DNA of 64,000 bases, from NCBI RefSeq assembly GCF_900230225.1, contig NZ_OCNH01000007.1, forward strand, positions 1 through 64,000, in the 5' to 3' direction. Under the pieces are notes generated by a model. That model was given only the letters and a program-made list of their open reading frames with translations, was not told the origin of the DNA and made no database searches. Below, piece by piece: positions 18,038 to 27,331 of the stretch. Made by a program: the position numbers and the translations under genes. How positions within the stretch are numbered: the stretch's first letter is position 1; each line of letters starts with the position of its first letter. This stretch comes from Spirosoma fluviale. Its GTDB lineage: Bacteria; Bacteroidota; Bacteroidia; Cytophagales; Spirosomataceae.

Positions 18038-19696
18038 CTATGGCACCAGCTTACTTAACACATAATAATTGGCGTCGACAGTCAGGAGGGTTTCATTTTT
18101 TGCCGACACTGTTTTCCACTGCGAAGTCGGTTGCACCTTCACATAAGGCCCCGACTCGCCCAGACATAATTTGACGGGCATGGCAAACTCATTAACACAA
18201 TTGACCCAGCGATACTGAAAGCCTCCCGCAACCGGTCGGTATTCGAGAACGGGGATTTTACTATCCCGCAGATACTGGTCAAATACGGGTTTTAAATTAA
18301 CCCCCGATTGCTGACTCATATACTGCTCGATCTGAGCTGAGGTAACAGTCTTATGGTAGAACGTTTTATTCAGACCACGCAGAATTTGCCGCCACTTCGC
18401 ATCATTATCCACCAGTTGCCGGATGGTGTGCAGCATATTTCCTCCTTTATAATACATGTCCGACGACCCCTCATGATTTACATTGTAAATACCAATGATG
18501 GGCCGGTCGTTGCGAATGTTGGCCCTACACCCAATCACGTACTGTGCCCCGGCATCTTTTCCATAATAGTACTCCGTAAACAGGCATTCCGAGTAGTTGG
18601 TAAAGCTTTCATGAATCCACATGTCGGCCACATCCTTGTAGGTAATGTTGTTGGCAAACCACTCATGACCCGATTCGTGTACGATAATAAAATCCCACAG
18701 AAGCCCCCAACCCGTTCGCGAAAGGTCGCGGCCCAGATAACCATTCCGAAACCGGTTACCGTACGTCACTGAACTCTGGTGCTCCATACCGAGGTAAGGT
18801 GTCTCAACCAACTTATAACCATCTTCGTAAAATGGATACGGCCCAAACCAGTGCTCAAACGCCTTCAGCATTTTAGGCACCTGCTTGAATTGGGTCCGGG
18901 CGGAGTCGACGTGTTCGGGCAGGGCGTAATAATTCAACGCCAGCGGGCCTTTTTCGCCGGTGTACGTTTCCGACCAGTGTTCGTAGCGACCGATGTTGAG
19001 ATTAACGCCGTAATTGTTGATGGGATTGACCACATACCAGTCAAATGTGCGGGTATGGTCATTGTTCGTCGTTACCCGGCGCAGCCGTCCATTCGATACA
19101 TCGGTCAGGTCTTCGGGAACCGTGACGCTGATCGCCATCGAATCCGGCTCGTCGTACATATGGTCTTTGCAGGGCCACCAGGCGCTGGCACCTAACCCCT
19201 GGCAGGCGGTGGCAATGAACCAGTTCCCTGACTTATCGCGCGACCAGACCAGACCGCCATCCCAGGGTGGCCGTTTGGCAACCCGTGGTTTACCGCCGTA
19301 AAAAACCGTTATCGACTCTGTCTGACCAACTTTTTGCGGCTTCGTGAGCGTCACGAAATACGCGTTGCCATCCTGCCGAACGGCCAGTGACTGCCCATCC
19401 TGCTCAACGCGCATCACCTTTAACGGGCGCTGTAGATCGACCTGCATAGTCTGGCCCGGTTTTAGCACCCGGTATCGAATCAGCGTTGACCCGCTCAGGG
19501 TACTGTCTGTTGGTTGCACACGAACGGTTAAGTGATAAAACGCCAGGTCCCACCAGGCCCGTTCGGGTGTAATGGTGCCACGAAGCGTGTCGTCGTGGGT
19601 AAATTCATAGCGCTGCGCCGATGCCAGAAAAGGAAGCAGCAACACGAGTGTAATCAGGCGGAAAGTAATGGCAGTTTTCGGGGTATGTTTTCGCAT
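18038..19696 (-). CDS. M1-family metallopeptidase (secreted)
   Basis: A 552-aa zinc aminopeptidase-like protein with a signal peptide (residues 1-27, ending in FLASAQ). The zinc site is HESGHEW, with the third ligand Glu in WIHESF 18 residues after the second His, exactly the M1 spacing. The exopeptidase motif appears as GMEHQS. Likely trims peptides in the periplasm or at the surface. It lies 64 bases after an S9 peptidase gene on the same strand, so the two probably act on the same peptide pool. Confidence 0.93.
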   Translation of the reverse strand: MRKHTPKTAITFRLITLVLLLPFLASAQRYEFTHDDTLRGTITPERAWWDLAFYHLTVRVQPTDSTLSGSTLIRYRVLKPGQTMQVDLQRPLKVMRVEQDGQSLAVRQDGNAYFVTLTKPQKVGQTESITVFYGGKPRVAKRPPWDGGLVWSRDKSGNWFIATACQGLGASAWWPCKDHMYDEPDSMAISVTVPEDLTDVSNGRLRRVTTNNDHTRTFDWYVVNPINNYGVNLNIGRYEHWSETYTGEKGPLALNYYALPEHVDSARTQFKQVPKMLKAFEHWFGPYPFYEDGYKLVETPYLGMEHQSSVTYGNRFRNGYLGRDLSRTGWGLLWDFIIVHESGHEWFANNITYKDVADMWIHESFTNYSECLFTEYYYGKDAGAQYVIGCRANIRNDRPIIGIYNVNHEGSSDMYYKGGNMLHTIRQLVDNDAKWRQILRGLNKTFYHKTVTSAQIEQYMSQQSGVNLKPVFDQYLRDSKIPVLEYRPVAGGFQYRWVNCVNEFAMPVKLCLGESGPYVKVQPTSQWKTVSAKNETLLTVDANYYVLSKLVP

Positions 19697-19760
19697 TATA
19701 GTTCAGTGTCGGTAGTCAGGTAACCGGTTTATATTTCCCCGATCACCCGACAAATAATCA

Positions 19761-21998
19761 TTAACGTGGTCCCGGAGGGCAGTTTTTGAGTAGGTAGTTT
19801 GTGTACAAGGTGCGTAGATGCTGGGTCGTACCCTCTCCTTCATTGATACTGTGCGACCGATTCGGATAAGGCATCACCTGAAACTGCTTGTTATGTTTGA
19901 TCAGCTCGTTAATAAGCACTTCGGCATTGTCATAGTGTACGTTGTCATCGCCGGTACCGTGGATGTAGAGCAGATTACCCCGTAGATTTTTGGCGTACGT
20001 AATGGGCGAACCCGCTACAAAATCCTCCCGGTTTTCCTGTGGTATCCCCATATACCGTTCCTGGTAGATGTTGTCGTAAAACAATTGATTACCAACGGCG
20101 GCAATGGAAATGCCTGTTTTATAAATGTCCGGGTACTGAAATAACAGGTGCAAAGTTGTGGACCCGCCCCCACTCCATCCCCAAACGGCGACGCGGCTGG
20201 TATCGATAAACGCGTGTTGAGAAAATAACTTCCGGGCTCCCATCGCCTGATCGCGGATGTTGACGCGCCCAATTTGCCGGTAGATCGACTTGCGCCAGGC
20301 CGCTCCTTTCAGGTTGGGCGTTCCCCGGTTATCGAGGGCCACGTAGATGTAGCCCGACTTAGCTATGTCGCCCTGAAAGAGCCGATTTTGACCGATGGAA
20401 AAGTCATCATTCACTGTACTACCCGCTGGTTCGCCGTAAACGTAAAAGACAACCGGGTACTTCTTCGTGCTATCGAAGTCAGTAGGCTTGGCCATCCAGC
20501 CATCGAGCGAAACGCCGTCTTCGGTCTTCAGCGTAAAGAAACTGATGTTCGATTTGGCAACCGGCTTCACACGGGCGGCAATACTTTCGGCTTCATTAAC
20601 CGCTTTGTGGTCGGGCAAGCTAACCCATTCCCGCGTAGGTGGCGTTTGGTAGTTCGTGAACGTATGCTGGCTGAACTTCCCGTTTGGCGAAATCGTGTAG
20701 TTGTGCGTTCCCGATTGCCCAGCGGGGGTTATGCGCTCGGCTTTGCCTTTTCCGTCCAAACTGGTCCGATACAGGTACCGCTGGTTCGTATTCTCCAGTG
20801 ACGCTATGAAATAGATTCTATTGGTCGGTTCGTCGATGTGGCTGATGGTGGCAATATCGTACGCGCCTGGTGTCAGCAGGGTTTCTTTTTTTCCATCGAC
20901 ATTGATTCGATAGAGGTGACGCCAGCCGTCTTTTTCCGACACCCACACGAACGATTTGCCATTTTCCAGCCACTCCCAGCCGCTTGGATCATCGCGGCTC
21001 CAGCGGGCTTTGCCATCAATCCAGGCTTTGTCCGTTTCGGTATATATTGGCGTGACGGATGCACCACCCGCCTTGCAAACATACAGCTTACTTTCGTTCT
21101 GCTTGCGGTTCAGTTGCTGTACAATCACGCTGCCACCGGTGGGCAACCACTCCAGACGAATCAAATAATGTTGCTGCGAATCGCCGGGGATATTAAGCCA
21201 GGTTGTTGGTGGTACGGCATTCCGGCCGCCCGTTACCGAAACCACTCCAATGCGAGTGGGCGAAGGGCTTTCGCCCACTTTCGGGTACTCGACCGGAACC
21301 ACGTGCGAATAGGCCGAATCGGTGGTGTTCAGCATCAGGTAATCCCTGATTTTGGTAGCATCTACCTGCCAATAAGCAATCTGTTTACTGTCGGGGCTCC
21401 ACCGGAACCCATCCCGGCAACCGAACTCTTCTTCATACACCCAGTCGAATGTGCCGTTGATACGTTTGCGGGTGCCGTCTGTCGTCAGCTGGGTAGTTTT
21501 TCCGCTGGCTACGTCTTCAACAAACAGATTATGCTCGCTCACATAACCCACCATCCGCCCATCCGGCGACAGTTTTGCGTACATCAACGATTGACTAGGT
21601 CGTTTGCTGACGGTTCCGGCCGTTTGCCCCAATTGCCGGGCCTGTCCGCTCGCCCGGTTTATCAGGTAATAATCGCCTTTGGTGTTGTATCGCCAAACAC
21701 GGGCGGTATTCGTAAAAACCAGTACAGATGCGCTGTCGGGGGTGAACGCAAAATCAGCCACGGGCATAGGCTGATCACTGCCGGGCCGACGAAGTTTATC
21801 TTTTCCCAGCAAAACAGCTTTGTGGCCCGTTTTGATGTCCGTTTTTACCAGATCACCCTGTTCAACCGCTGCGTAGGCATTGCCATCGGTGGTCCAGTGC
21901 AGTTGACGGCCGGGCACCTGAGCGGTTGCCTCAACGGTAATAAAGCCAATGAGTAAGGCGGGTAGTAATTTTCGTAACCTAAACGAAGATGGGTTCAC
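19761..21998 (-). CDS. S9-family (DPP IV-like) prolyl oligopeptidase, exported
   Basis: A 745-aa protein with an N-terminal signal (LLPALLIGFITVEATAQ), a beta-propeller (DPPIV_N type, residues ~60-480) and a C-terminal alpha/beta hydrolase domain. The nucleophile elbow is GWSGGG, and the acid and His appear in IHGTGDDNVHYDN and NRSHSI. No ATG fits. I prefer the GTG at 21998, because a -7 element TATTTTTG (22039-22032) would put transcription start between it and the alternative TTG at 22034. It releases dipeptides, probably after proline. Confidence 0.9.
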   Translation of the reverse strand: MNPSSFRLRKLLPALLIGFITVEATAQVPGRQLHWTTDGNAYAAVEQGDLVKTDIKTGHKAVLLGKDKLRRPGSDQPMPVADFAFTPDSASVLVFTNTARVWRYNTKGDYYLINRASGQARQLGQTAGTVSKRPSQSLMYAKLSPDGRMVGYVSEHNLFVEDVASGKTTQLTTDGTRKRINGTFDWVYEEEFGCRDGFRWSPDSKQIAYWQVDATKIRDYLMLNTTDSAYSHVVPVEYPKVGESPSPTRIGVVSVTGGRNAVPPTTWLNIPGDSQQHYLIRLEWLPTGGSVIVQQLNRKQNESKLYVCKAGGASVTPIYTETDKAWIDGKARWSRDDPSGWEWLENGKSFVWVSEKDGWRHLYRINVDGKKETLLTPGAYDIATISHIDEPTNRIYFIASLENTNQRYLYRTSLDGKGKAERITPAGQSGTHNYTISPNGKFSQHTFTNYQTPPTREWVSLPDHKAVNEAESIAARVKPVAKSNISFFTLKTEDGVSLDGWMAKPTDFDSTKKYPVVFYVYGEPAGSTVNDDFSIGQNRLFQGDIAKSGYIYVALDNRGTPNLKGAAWRKSIYRQIGRVNIRDQAMGARKLFSQHAFIDTSRVAVWGWSGGGSTTLHLLFQYPDIYKTGISIAAVGNQLFYDNIYQERYMGIPQENREDFVAGSPITYAKNLRGNLLYIHGTGDDNVHYDNAEVLINELIKHNKQFQVMPYPNRSHSINEGEGTTQHLRTLYTNYLLKNCPPGPR

Positions 21999-22103
21999 AG
22001 AATGAAGTGTATGATTGAGGTAAGACACCGTCAAAAATACACCATTTCCGTGAACCCATCTTATTGAGCATTTAGGTTTCTCACCTATAAAGAACGGTCG
22101 GCG

Positions 22104-22949
22104 CTACGACTGAACTGTTTTCGGTTCCTCCGAAACAGAAGTCGGAACAGGCAGGCGATAGCTGCGAACAAGAAAATAAATACCCAACAATACAGCCGGA
22201 ATACTTAGAAGTTGCCCAACATTAAGTGGTAAACTATCCTCGAACGCAACCTGGTTTTCTTTCAGGTATTCGTAGAAGAAGCGGAGTCCGAAAATACAGA
22301 TCAGGAATATACCGAGCATACTCCCCCGTGGCGTCCGCTCTTTATGCCGATTCCAGAACCACAACAGGCCAAAGAACAGAACCAGACACGACAGCGACTC
22401 GTACAATTGGGCCGGATGGCGGGGTATTTTGGCGTACTCGTTGTTGTTCATGAATACAAACGCCCAGGGCACATCCGTTGGACGACCCACAATTTCCGAA
22501 TTCATCAGGTTACCAAACCGGATGCAGGCTCCGGCCAGTGCCACCACGATAGCAATACGGTCGGTTACCCACAAGAATGTCTGATTCGTCAGGCGGCTTT
22601 CCTTGCGACGGGAATAGAGCCAAAGACCCAGTAAAATACCAACTAAAGCGCCGTGGCTGGCTAATCCCGCAAAGGGCGGGGTAACAACGGTTAGCGGATG
22701 ATGCAACAACACCTCCGGTTCGTAAAACAGAAAATGGCCAATACGAGCCCCCAGAATGGTAGCGACGACCATGTAAATCAATAACGAATCGGTATCGGCA
22801 AGAGGCTTATTTTCTTTCTTGAAAACATAGCTCATGATTTGCATACCGATCAAAAAACCCAGTGCGAAAAGCAACCCGTACCAGCGCACCGAGAATGAGC
22901 CAACGTGGAAAATTTCGGGATTAACCTCCCAGATAACGTATTGAAGCAT
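22104..22949 (-). CDS. lgt: Prolipoprotein diacylglyceryl transferase
   Basis: An inner-membrane enzyme (281 aa, about seven membrane segments) that attaches diacylglycerol to the lipobox Cys of prolipoproteins. The signature region is [17 protein letters not shown], and HPAQLYES follows. It therefore matures the many lipoproteins seen here. The ATG at 22949 ([14 protein letters not shown]) is preferred to one 11 codons upstream. It is divergent from yidD, another envelope-biogenesis gene. Confidence 0.95.
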   Translation of the reverse strand: MLQYVIWEVNPEIFHVGSFSVRWYGLLFALGFLIGMQIMSYVFKKENKPLADTDSLLIYMVVATILGARIGHFLFYEPEVLLHHPLTVVTPPFAGLASHGALVGILLGLWLYSRRKESRLTNQTFLWVTDRIAIVVALAGACIRFGNLMNSEIVGRPTDVPWAFVFMNNNEYAKIPRHPAQLYESLSCLVLFFGLLWFWNRHKERTPRGSMLGIFLICIFGLRFFYEYLKENQVAFEDSLPLNVGQLLSIPAVLLGIYFLVRSYRLPVPTSVSEEPKTVQS

Positions 22950-23034
22950 GAGAAAAGAGTGTATTACACGGGATATTGGCAAAGATACAGATTGCGGGAA
23001 AGTTTTTGGTTGTTTTCGTGTTTACGTGTTCATG

Positions 23035-23244
23035 ATGAAGTCAATTCTGATCGGGCTGGTCAAAATTTACCAGGCCATGGTATCGCCCTACTTCCCGAAT
23101 GCCTGCCGATATACACCCACCTGTTCGCAATACATGGTGGAGGCTATCCAGAAACACGGTGCTATTCGCGGTGGCTGGATGGGCCTGAAGCGAATGGGCC
23201 GTTGCCATCCGTGGGGCAGTCATGGCTACGACCCGGTTCCCTAA
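23035..23244 (+). CDS. yidD: Membrane protein insertion efficiency factor
   Basis: A small 69-aa protein assisting YidC-dependent insertion. The family pattern is complete: [16 protein letters not shown], then [12 protein letters not shown] and [14 protein letters not shown] at the C-terminus. An adjacent ATG at 23032 is equally possible. The longer reading frame back to 22948 has no family support. Unlike in many bacteria it is not next to rnpA or yidC; its neighbour is the divergent lgt. Confidence 0.93.
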   Translation: MKSILIGLVKIYQAMVSPYFPNACRYTPTCSQYMVEAIQKHGAIRGGWMGLKRMGRCHPWGSHGYDPVP

Positions 23245-23376
23245 GAAAATTTGTCAGTTATTGGTAGTCAGCCTATTGTGCCATTTCGCTGACATTTTGA
23301 CTTGCTATCGAGATTTGCCCGATTTTTGACCAGCCTCTGACAGCTTTAGACGAACGACTTACTCTTCTTGATTACT

Positions 23377-23751
23377 ATGATTGGCATTACTCCTGACAAT
23401 AAACTGAAACGCCTGATCGTGGTAGGCGACCGGGTTCTGATTAAACCCAAAGACCCATCCGACCGCACAACGAGTGGCCTGTATTTGCCACCAACGGTGC
23501 AGGAAAAAGAACAAGTTCAGTCCGGGTATGTTATTAAAGTAGGTCCGGGTTATCCCATTCCTTCACAAGCTGAGGATGAGCCCTGGAAGGAAACCGAAGA
23601 GAAAGTAAAATACATGCCGCTTCAGGCGCAGGAAGGCGATGTAGCGCTTTACTTACAACGCAACGCCATCGAATTGCAGTACGAAGGTGAGCAATACGTA
23701 ATCGTTCCGCAAGGGTCGATCCTGATGCTGGAACGTCTGGAAGATTTATAA
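23377..23751 (+). CDS. GroES-like co-chaperonin, divergent
   Basis: A 124-aa protein of the GroES fold: GDRVLIKPKDPSDRTTSGLYLP at the start and IVPQGSILMLERLEDL at the end. Between them lies an acidic insertion (about residues 63-80, SQAEDEPWKETEEK) absent from ordinary 95-aa GroES. No groEL is adjacent. It may be an additional co-chaperonin with its own role. I chose ATG 23377 over a TTG three codons upstream. A strong hairpin follows the gene. Confidence 0.85.
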   Translation: MIGITPDNKLKRLIVVGDRVLIKPKDPSDRTTSGLYLPPTVQEKEQVQSGYVIKVGPGYPIPSQAEDEPWKETEEKVKYMPLQAQEGDVALYLQRNAIELQYEGEQYVIVPQGSILMLERLEDL

Positions 23752-23752
23752 A

Positions 23753-23807
23753 AAAGCGGCTTCCCGGCCGCCAATGTATCAACAAACAGCGGCCGGGAAG
23801 CCGCTTT
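23753..23807 (+). terminator. Terminator after the GroES-like gene
   Basis: Nineteen-base perfect arms (23753-23771 and 23789-23807), GC-rich, with a 17-base loop. It ends only 12 bases before the ATG of the DUF4174 gene. The T-run is short. Confidence 0.75.
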
Positions 23808-23819
23808 ACAGCAAACACT

Positions 23820-24257
23820 ATGCGAAGCTATTGGTTGATATCGTTGACAATCCTGCTAATGGGATTAACCTTTGTTATGGAAAGTGTAGCAAATCAGCAA
23901 AAATCGCTCAAAGCGATATTGACCGAGAAGAAAGACCATCGGCGCGTATTATTGATCTATAGCCGCGACGATGCCCAGCATTATAGCCTAGAGCAACAGG
24001 AAGCCCTGAATGAAGAACGAGCCGGTTTAGATGAGCGTGATCTGGACGTAATTGTTTTGGTAGCGTCGCTGGTAATGGAACCCGACCGCCAGTTTCTGAT
24101 GCATGACTACAAGCTCAACCCTTCCGATAACTTTGTCGCCTGGCTGATTGGCAAAGACGGTGGCGTGAAGCAAACCTACCACAAACCCATTGACGTAAAA
24201 GAGCTGTTCAGAACCATCGACAGCATGCCGATGCGGAAGCAGGAAAGTAAACAGTAG
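23820..24257 (+). CDS. DUF4174 domain protein, exported
   Basis: A 145-aa protein with an N-terminal signal or membrane anchor (WLISLTILLMGLTFVMESV). The rest matches DUF4174: RRVLLIYSRDD, a central LDERDLDVIVLVA, and the closing LIGKDGGVKQTYHKP plus IDSMPMRKQE. The fold resembles a thioredoxin-like domain without active-site cysteines. Function unknown. It directly follows the hairpin of the GroES-like gene, so its promoter must overlap or precede that hairpin. Confidence 0.85.
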   Translation: MRSYWLISLTILLMGLTFVMESVANQQKSLKAILTEKKDHRRVLLIYSRDDAQHYSLEQQEALNEERAGLDERDLDVIVLVASLVMEPDRQFLMHDYKLNPSDNFVAWLIGKDGGVKQTYHKPIDVKELFRTIDSMPMRKQESKQ

Positions 24258-24261
24258 TCAG

Positions 24262-24364
24262 AACCAGGATTTTTATGATTTTGCTAACAGACTGTGATTT
24301 TACCTTCAGGAGAAGCTACCTGTTAACATCATAGTCTGTCAGCAAAATCATAAAAATCCTGGTT
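24262..24364. repeat. Long imperfect palindrome (37-base arms), possible mobile repeat or terminator
   Basis: Arms 24262-24298 and 24328-24364 pair with two mismatches around a 29-base centre. It fills the space between the convergent DUF4174 and esterase genes and covers part of the esterase stop codon. It is much longer than needed for termination, and its outer end (AACCAGGATTTTTATG) looks like a dispersed repeat unit. Confidence 0.75.
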
Positions 24365-26324
24365 AAGATTGATCCCCAAACTTAGCAGCCTCAGTAATTC
24401 CCTTCCAGGTGTCGGTACGAAAGGGCACCGCCGGGAAGTTTTCCTGATTGTACAGATTTATATCGCCGTTATCATCGGCCCAACCATACCGAACGGCCAT
24501 CGGTGCTGTCACGGAATCGGCGTGAACAACAACCGTATTTCCCTGAATTTCGGCTTTGGCATAGTAGAACTTTTGATCAGCACCGGCTACTTCAAAGCCC
24601 TTCAGATACCCATATTTATCTTTAGCGACCAAACCGCTGCCCACGCTGCGAAACGTTACGATAGCCCGGTTGCCATCAACGGTCATTTTCTCGAACATGG
24701 GTCCGCGCGAAGCATCCCCTGCTTTGGCATAAGCAACCCGCATGGCTTCGGCAGCTAAGCGATTGCCAACATCCAGTTTATTCTTTGGATGAATATCCGA
24801 CCGCTCGCCAATATCAGACGTTACGGCCATGCCCGTATTGGGCAGTTGAAGGGTCAACGTCTGCGCTTCCCGGAGTTCGGCCCAGTTACTCCCATGCCGA
24901 CTGTCTCCGTTGGCCGCGTTAAAGCTGGCCAGTTGAACAAACAGAAATGGAAAATCATACCCCCAATGCTGACGCCAGTCCTGGATCATGAGCGGAAACG
25001 TTTTCCGGTATTGGTACGCGCGACCCGCGTTTGACTCACCCTGATACCAGATAGCGCCTTGAACAGCGTACGGGATGAGCGGATTAAGCATGGCGTTGAA
25101 AAGCTGCGTGGCGTAGGTGTTTGGACCCGGTTTGTACGACGAGGCAAACACATTGGCAACCCGGTATTTCCATTTACCCGCCAGCGGAATCAGAAGGCCA
25201 TCGCCCGATAAGTTTAGCTTTTGGGGATCACCCATAAGGCCTCCGCTTCCACCCGTGTCCGTTACGCGGACGGCTACTACATTCCGGCCCGGCTTCAGCA
25301 AGCCTTCGGGTAGCGTGTATACGCGGGCACCTCTCCCCTTGGTACTGCCCACTAATTGGCCATTGACAAATGTTGAATCATTATCGTCGACCGAGTCCAT
25401 ATGCAGCGTTACTTTTTGCAGCTTACTACCTTCGGGAACTGTAATCTCCTGCCGGAACCAAACCACACCATCCAATGTCGGTAAGCCGCCCCACTCCCAG
25501 TCGCCGGGCATGTTCATGGATTTCCAGTCACTATCATTCAACGCAGCACTGGCCCAGGTCTGTTCTTCGACGGGCGTTGGCAGTCCACCCTGTTGCGTTT
25601 TCAATAAAGCTTGTGTACGTGCTGCACCACTTCTAATCACCTCTTCATCTGTGGCAGGCAATTTACCAGCTACCAGTTTTAGTTCGTCATGCTGGTTCAT
25701 GGCTTCGCGACTTGTCCAGGTTTCGGAATGTGTACCGCCCCAGGAGGTGTTGATCAACCCGATGGGGACGTTCAGTTCTTTTTGCAGTTGTTTGGCAAAA
25801 AAGTACCCAACAGCTGTAAACTGGGGAGCGGTTGCCGGTGTACATACACTCCAGTTTCCCTCGATATTTTCTTTAGGTGTCAGGCTAAGGTCTTTTTTAA
25901 CTAATAACTGCCGGATATTGGGGAAGTTCGCAATCGGGATTTCTGTCTTAGCATTGGCGGCCGCGGCCAGGGGCCACTCCATATTGGACTGACCGGAGCA
26001 AATCCAGACCTCGCCCGCCAGTACATCATCAAATGTAACGGTGTTTTTTTTGCCCTTTACCAGCAGTTGATATGGGCCACCGGCCTCCATTGGGTCGAGG
26101 GAGATGCGCCACTTCCCATCTTTGCCCGCTTTGGTGGTCTTGGTCTGACTGGCGAGGGTTACGGTTACTTTTTCACCGGCATCGGCCCATCCCCAGACGG
26201 GTACCGGCTTTCGGCGCTGCAAGACCATGTGTGAGCCAAAAACGTTCGGTAAACGAACATCAGCCAGGGCCGTTTGAACAATAAAAAAGCTTAAGAAGAA
26301 GAAACGTCCTGTCAAACGATTCAT
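24363..26324 (-). CDS. Sialate O-acetylesterase family protein (SGNH/SASA)
   Basis: A 653-aa secreted esterase. Signal peptide at residues 1-21 (ending in TALADV). An N-terminal beta domain (VRLPNVFGSHMVLQR, VPVWGWA) is typical of the family. The SGNH catalytic parts are GQSNMEWPL (Ser block, ~residue 110) and WYQGESNAGR (~430). A glycoside-hydrolase-2-like sandwich (DWEWGGLPTLDG to the GRNVVAVRV region) is inserted in between. It removes O-acetyl groups from sugars. ATG 26324 is preferred to one 13 codons upstream because it starts the signal. Confidence 0.92.
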   Translation of the reverse strand: MNRLTGRFFFLSFFIVQTALADVRLPNVFGSHMVLQRRKPVPVWGWADAGEKVTVTLASQTKTTKAGKDGKWRISLDPMEAGGPYQLLVKGKKNTVTFDDVLAGEVWICSGQSNMEWPLAAAANAKTEIPIANFPNIRQLLVKKDLSLTPKENIEGNWSVCTPATAPQFTAVGYFFAKQLQKELNVPIGLINTSWGGTHSETWTSREAMNQHDELKLVAGKLPATDEEVIRSGAARTQALLKTQQGGLPTPVEEQTWASAALNDSDWKSMNMPGDWEWGGLPTLDGVVWFRQEITVPEGSKLQKVTLHMDSVDDNDSTFVNGQLVGSTKGRGARVYTLPEGLLKPGRNVVAVRVTDTGGSGGLMGDPQKLNLSGDGLLIPLAGKWKYRVANVFASSYKPGPNTYATQLFNAMLNPLIPYAVQGAIWYQGESNAGRAYQYRKTFPLMIQDWRQHWGYDFPFLFVQLASFNAANGDSRHGSNWAELREAQTLTLQLPNTGMAVTSDIGERSDIHPKNKLDVGNRLAAEAMRVAYAKAGDASRGPMFEKMTVDGNRAIVTFRSVGSGLVAKDKYGYLKGFEVAGADQKFYYAKAEIQGNTVVVHADSVTAPMAVRYGWADDNGDINLYNQENFPAVPFRTDTWKGITEAAKFGDQS

Positions 26325-26434
26325 TTGTAATGAGCAGTTAAAATAAGTGATGACGCAGACCACGAGTATGGTGCTAACATAAAAGACAAAGTTCTACTTT
26401 TATCCTTATTGACTAATAAAACTTCCTCTCACCG

Positions 26435-27319
26435 ATGATGACTGAACGCATACTCATTACCGGAGCTACCGGCAATGTAGGGTTGGAAACCCTGACCGAG
26501 CTGATGAAACACCGGGATAAAGAAAATTTTACGTTTATAGCAGGATTACGTACCCTCACTCAATCAACCGGACAACCGGATATTGAGGCCGACGAAACCA
26601 TTTCCCTTGATTTCGAAAATGCGGCCACATTCGATGCCGCTCTAGCGGGTGTGAGCCGTGTGTTGCTGGTTCGTCCCCCGCAACTGGCCGACGTCGATAA
26701 GTACTTTAAGCCGTTTATAGATGCCATGCAACGGGCTAAAATCCGGCAAGTGGTCTTTTTGTCTTTACAGGGCGTTGAAAATAACCCCGTAACACCCCAT
26801 CATAAAATTGAAAAGCTGATTCGGGAAGCGGGCTTGCCATATACGTTCCTAAGGCCGAGTTTTTTCATGCAGAACTTAAGTACAACGCACCGGGACGAAA
26901 TCCGGCTTCGAGATGAGATTTTCGTACCTGCCGGTCAGGGTCGAACCAGTTTCATTGACGTGCGGGATATTAGCGCCATTGCGGCTTTAGTGCTAACGGG
27001 TGAGCCGAACGAATTTATAAACAAGGGCTACGAGTTAACCGGCTCCGAAGCGTTGACCTATACCGAAATAGGGCAGATATTGACGGACGTACTTGGCCGA
27101 AAAATAACGTACCGGAATCCATCAATTCTGAGTTTCGTCTGGCAGAAATGGCAGCATGAAAAACTTCCCCTTGGCTTTACCCTGATTATGACGGCCCTTT
27201 ATACCGTATCAAAACTAGGCAAGGCAGGAGGGCTTACGTCCGAAACAGAACGCTTACTAAAACGCCCGCCAATAACCTTCCGGCAGTTTGCTTATGATTT
27301 TCGGGATGTCTGGAACTAG
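26435..27319 (+). CDS. NAD(P)-binding NmrA-like SDR protein
   Basis: A 294-aa Rossmann-fold protein of the atypical SDR (NmrA/HSCARG-like) group. ITGATGNVG near the N-terminus binds the dinucleotide. No classical YxxxK is obvious. VLLVRPPQLADVDKY and FLRPSFFMQNL are typical of the group. It may sense NADP(H) or reduce a quinone; the exact role is open. It ends 12 bases before the stop of the convergent gene, with no terminator visible. Confidence 0.85.
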   Translation: MMTERILITGATGNVGLETLTELMKHRDKENFTFIAGLRTLTQSTGQPDIEADETISLDFENAATFDAALAGVSRVLLVRPPQLADVDKYFKPFIDAMQRAKIRQVVFLSLQGVENNPVTPHHKIEKLIREAGLPYTFLRPSFFMQNLSTTHRDEIRLRDEIFVPAGQGRTSFIDVRDISAIAALVLTGEPNEFINKGYELTGSEALTYTEIGQILTDVLGRKITYRNPSILSFVWQKWQHEKLPLGFTLIMTALYTVSKLGKAGGLTSETERLLKRPPITFRQFAYDFRDVWN

Positions 27320-27331
27320 CGATTGACACTA

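Noticed and set aside
20838-21956. 372-codon open frame antisense to the S9 peptidase
   Set aside because: It lies wholly inside a well-supported gene; the length reflects codon bias of the real gene, and the translation resembles no family.
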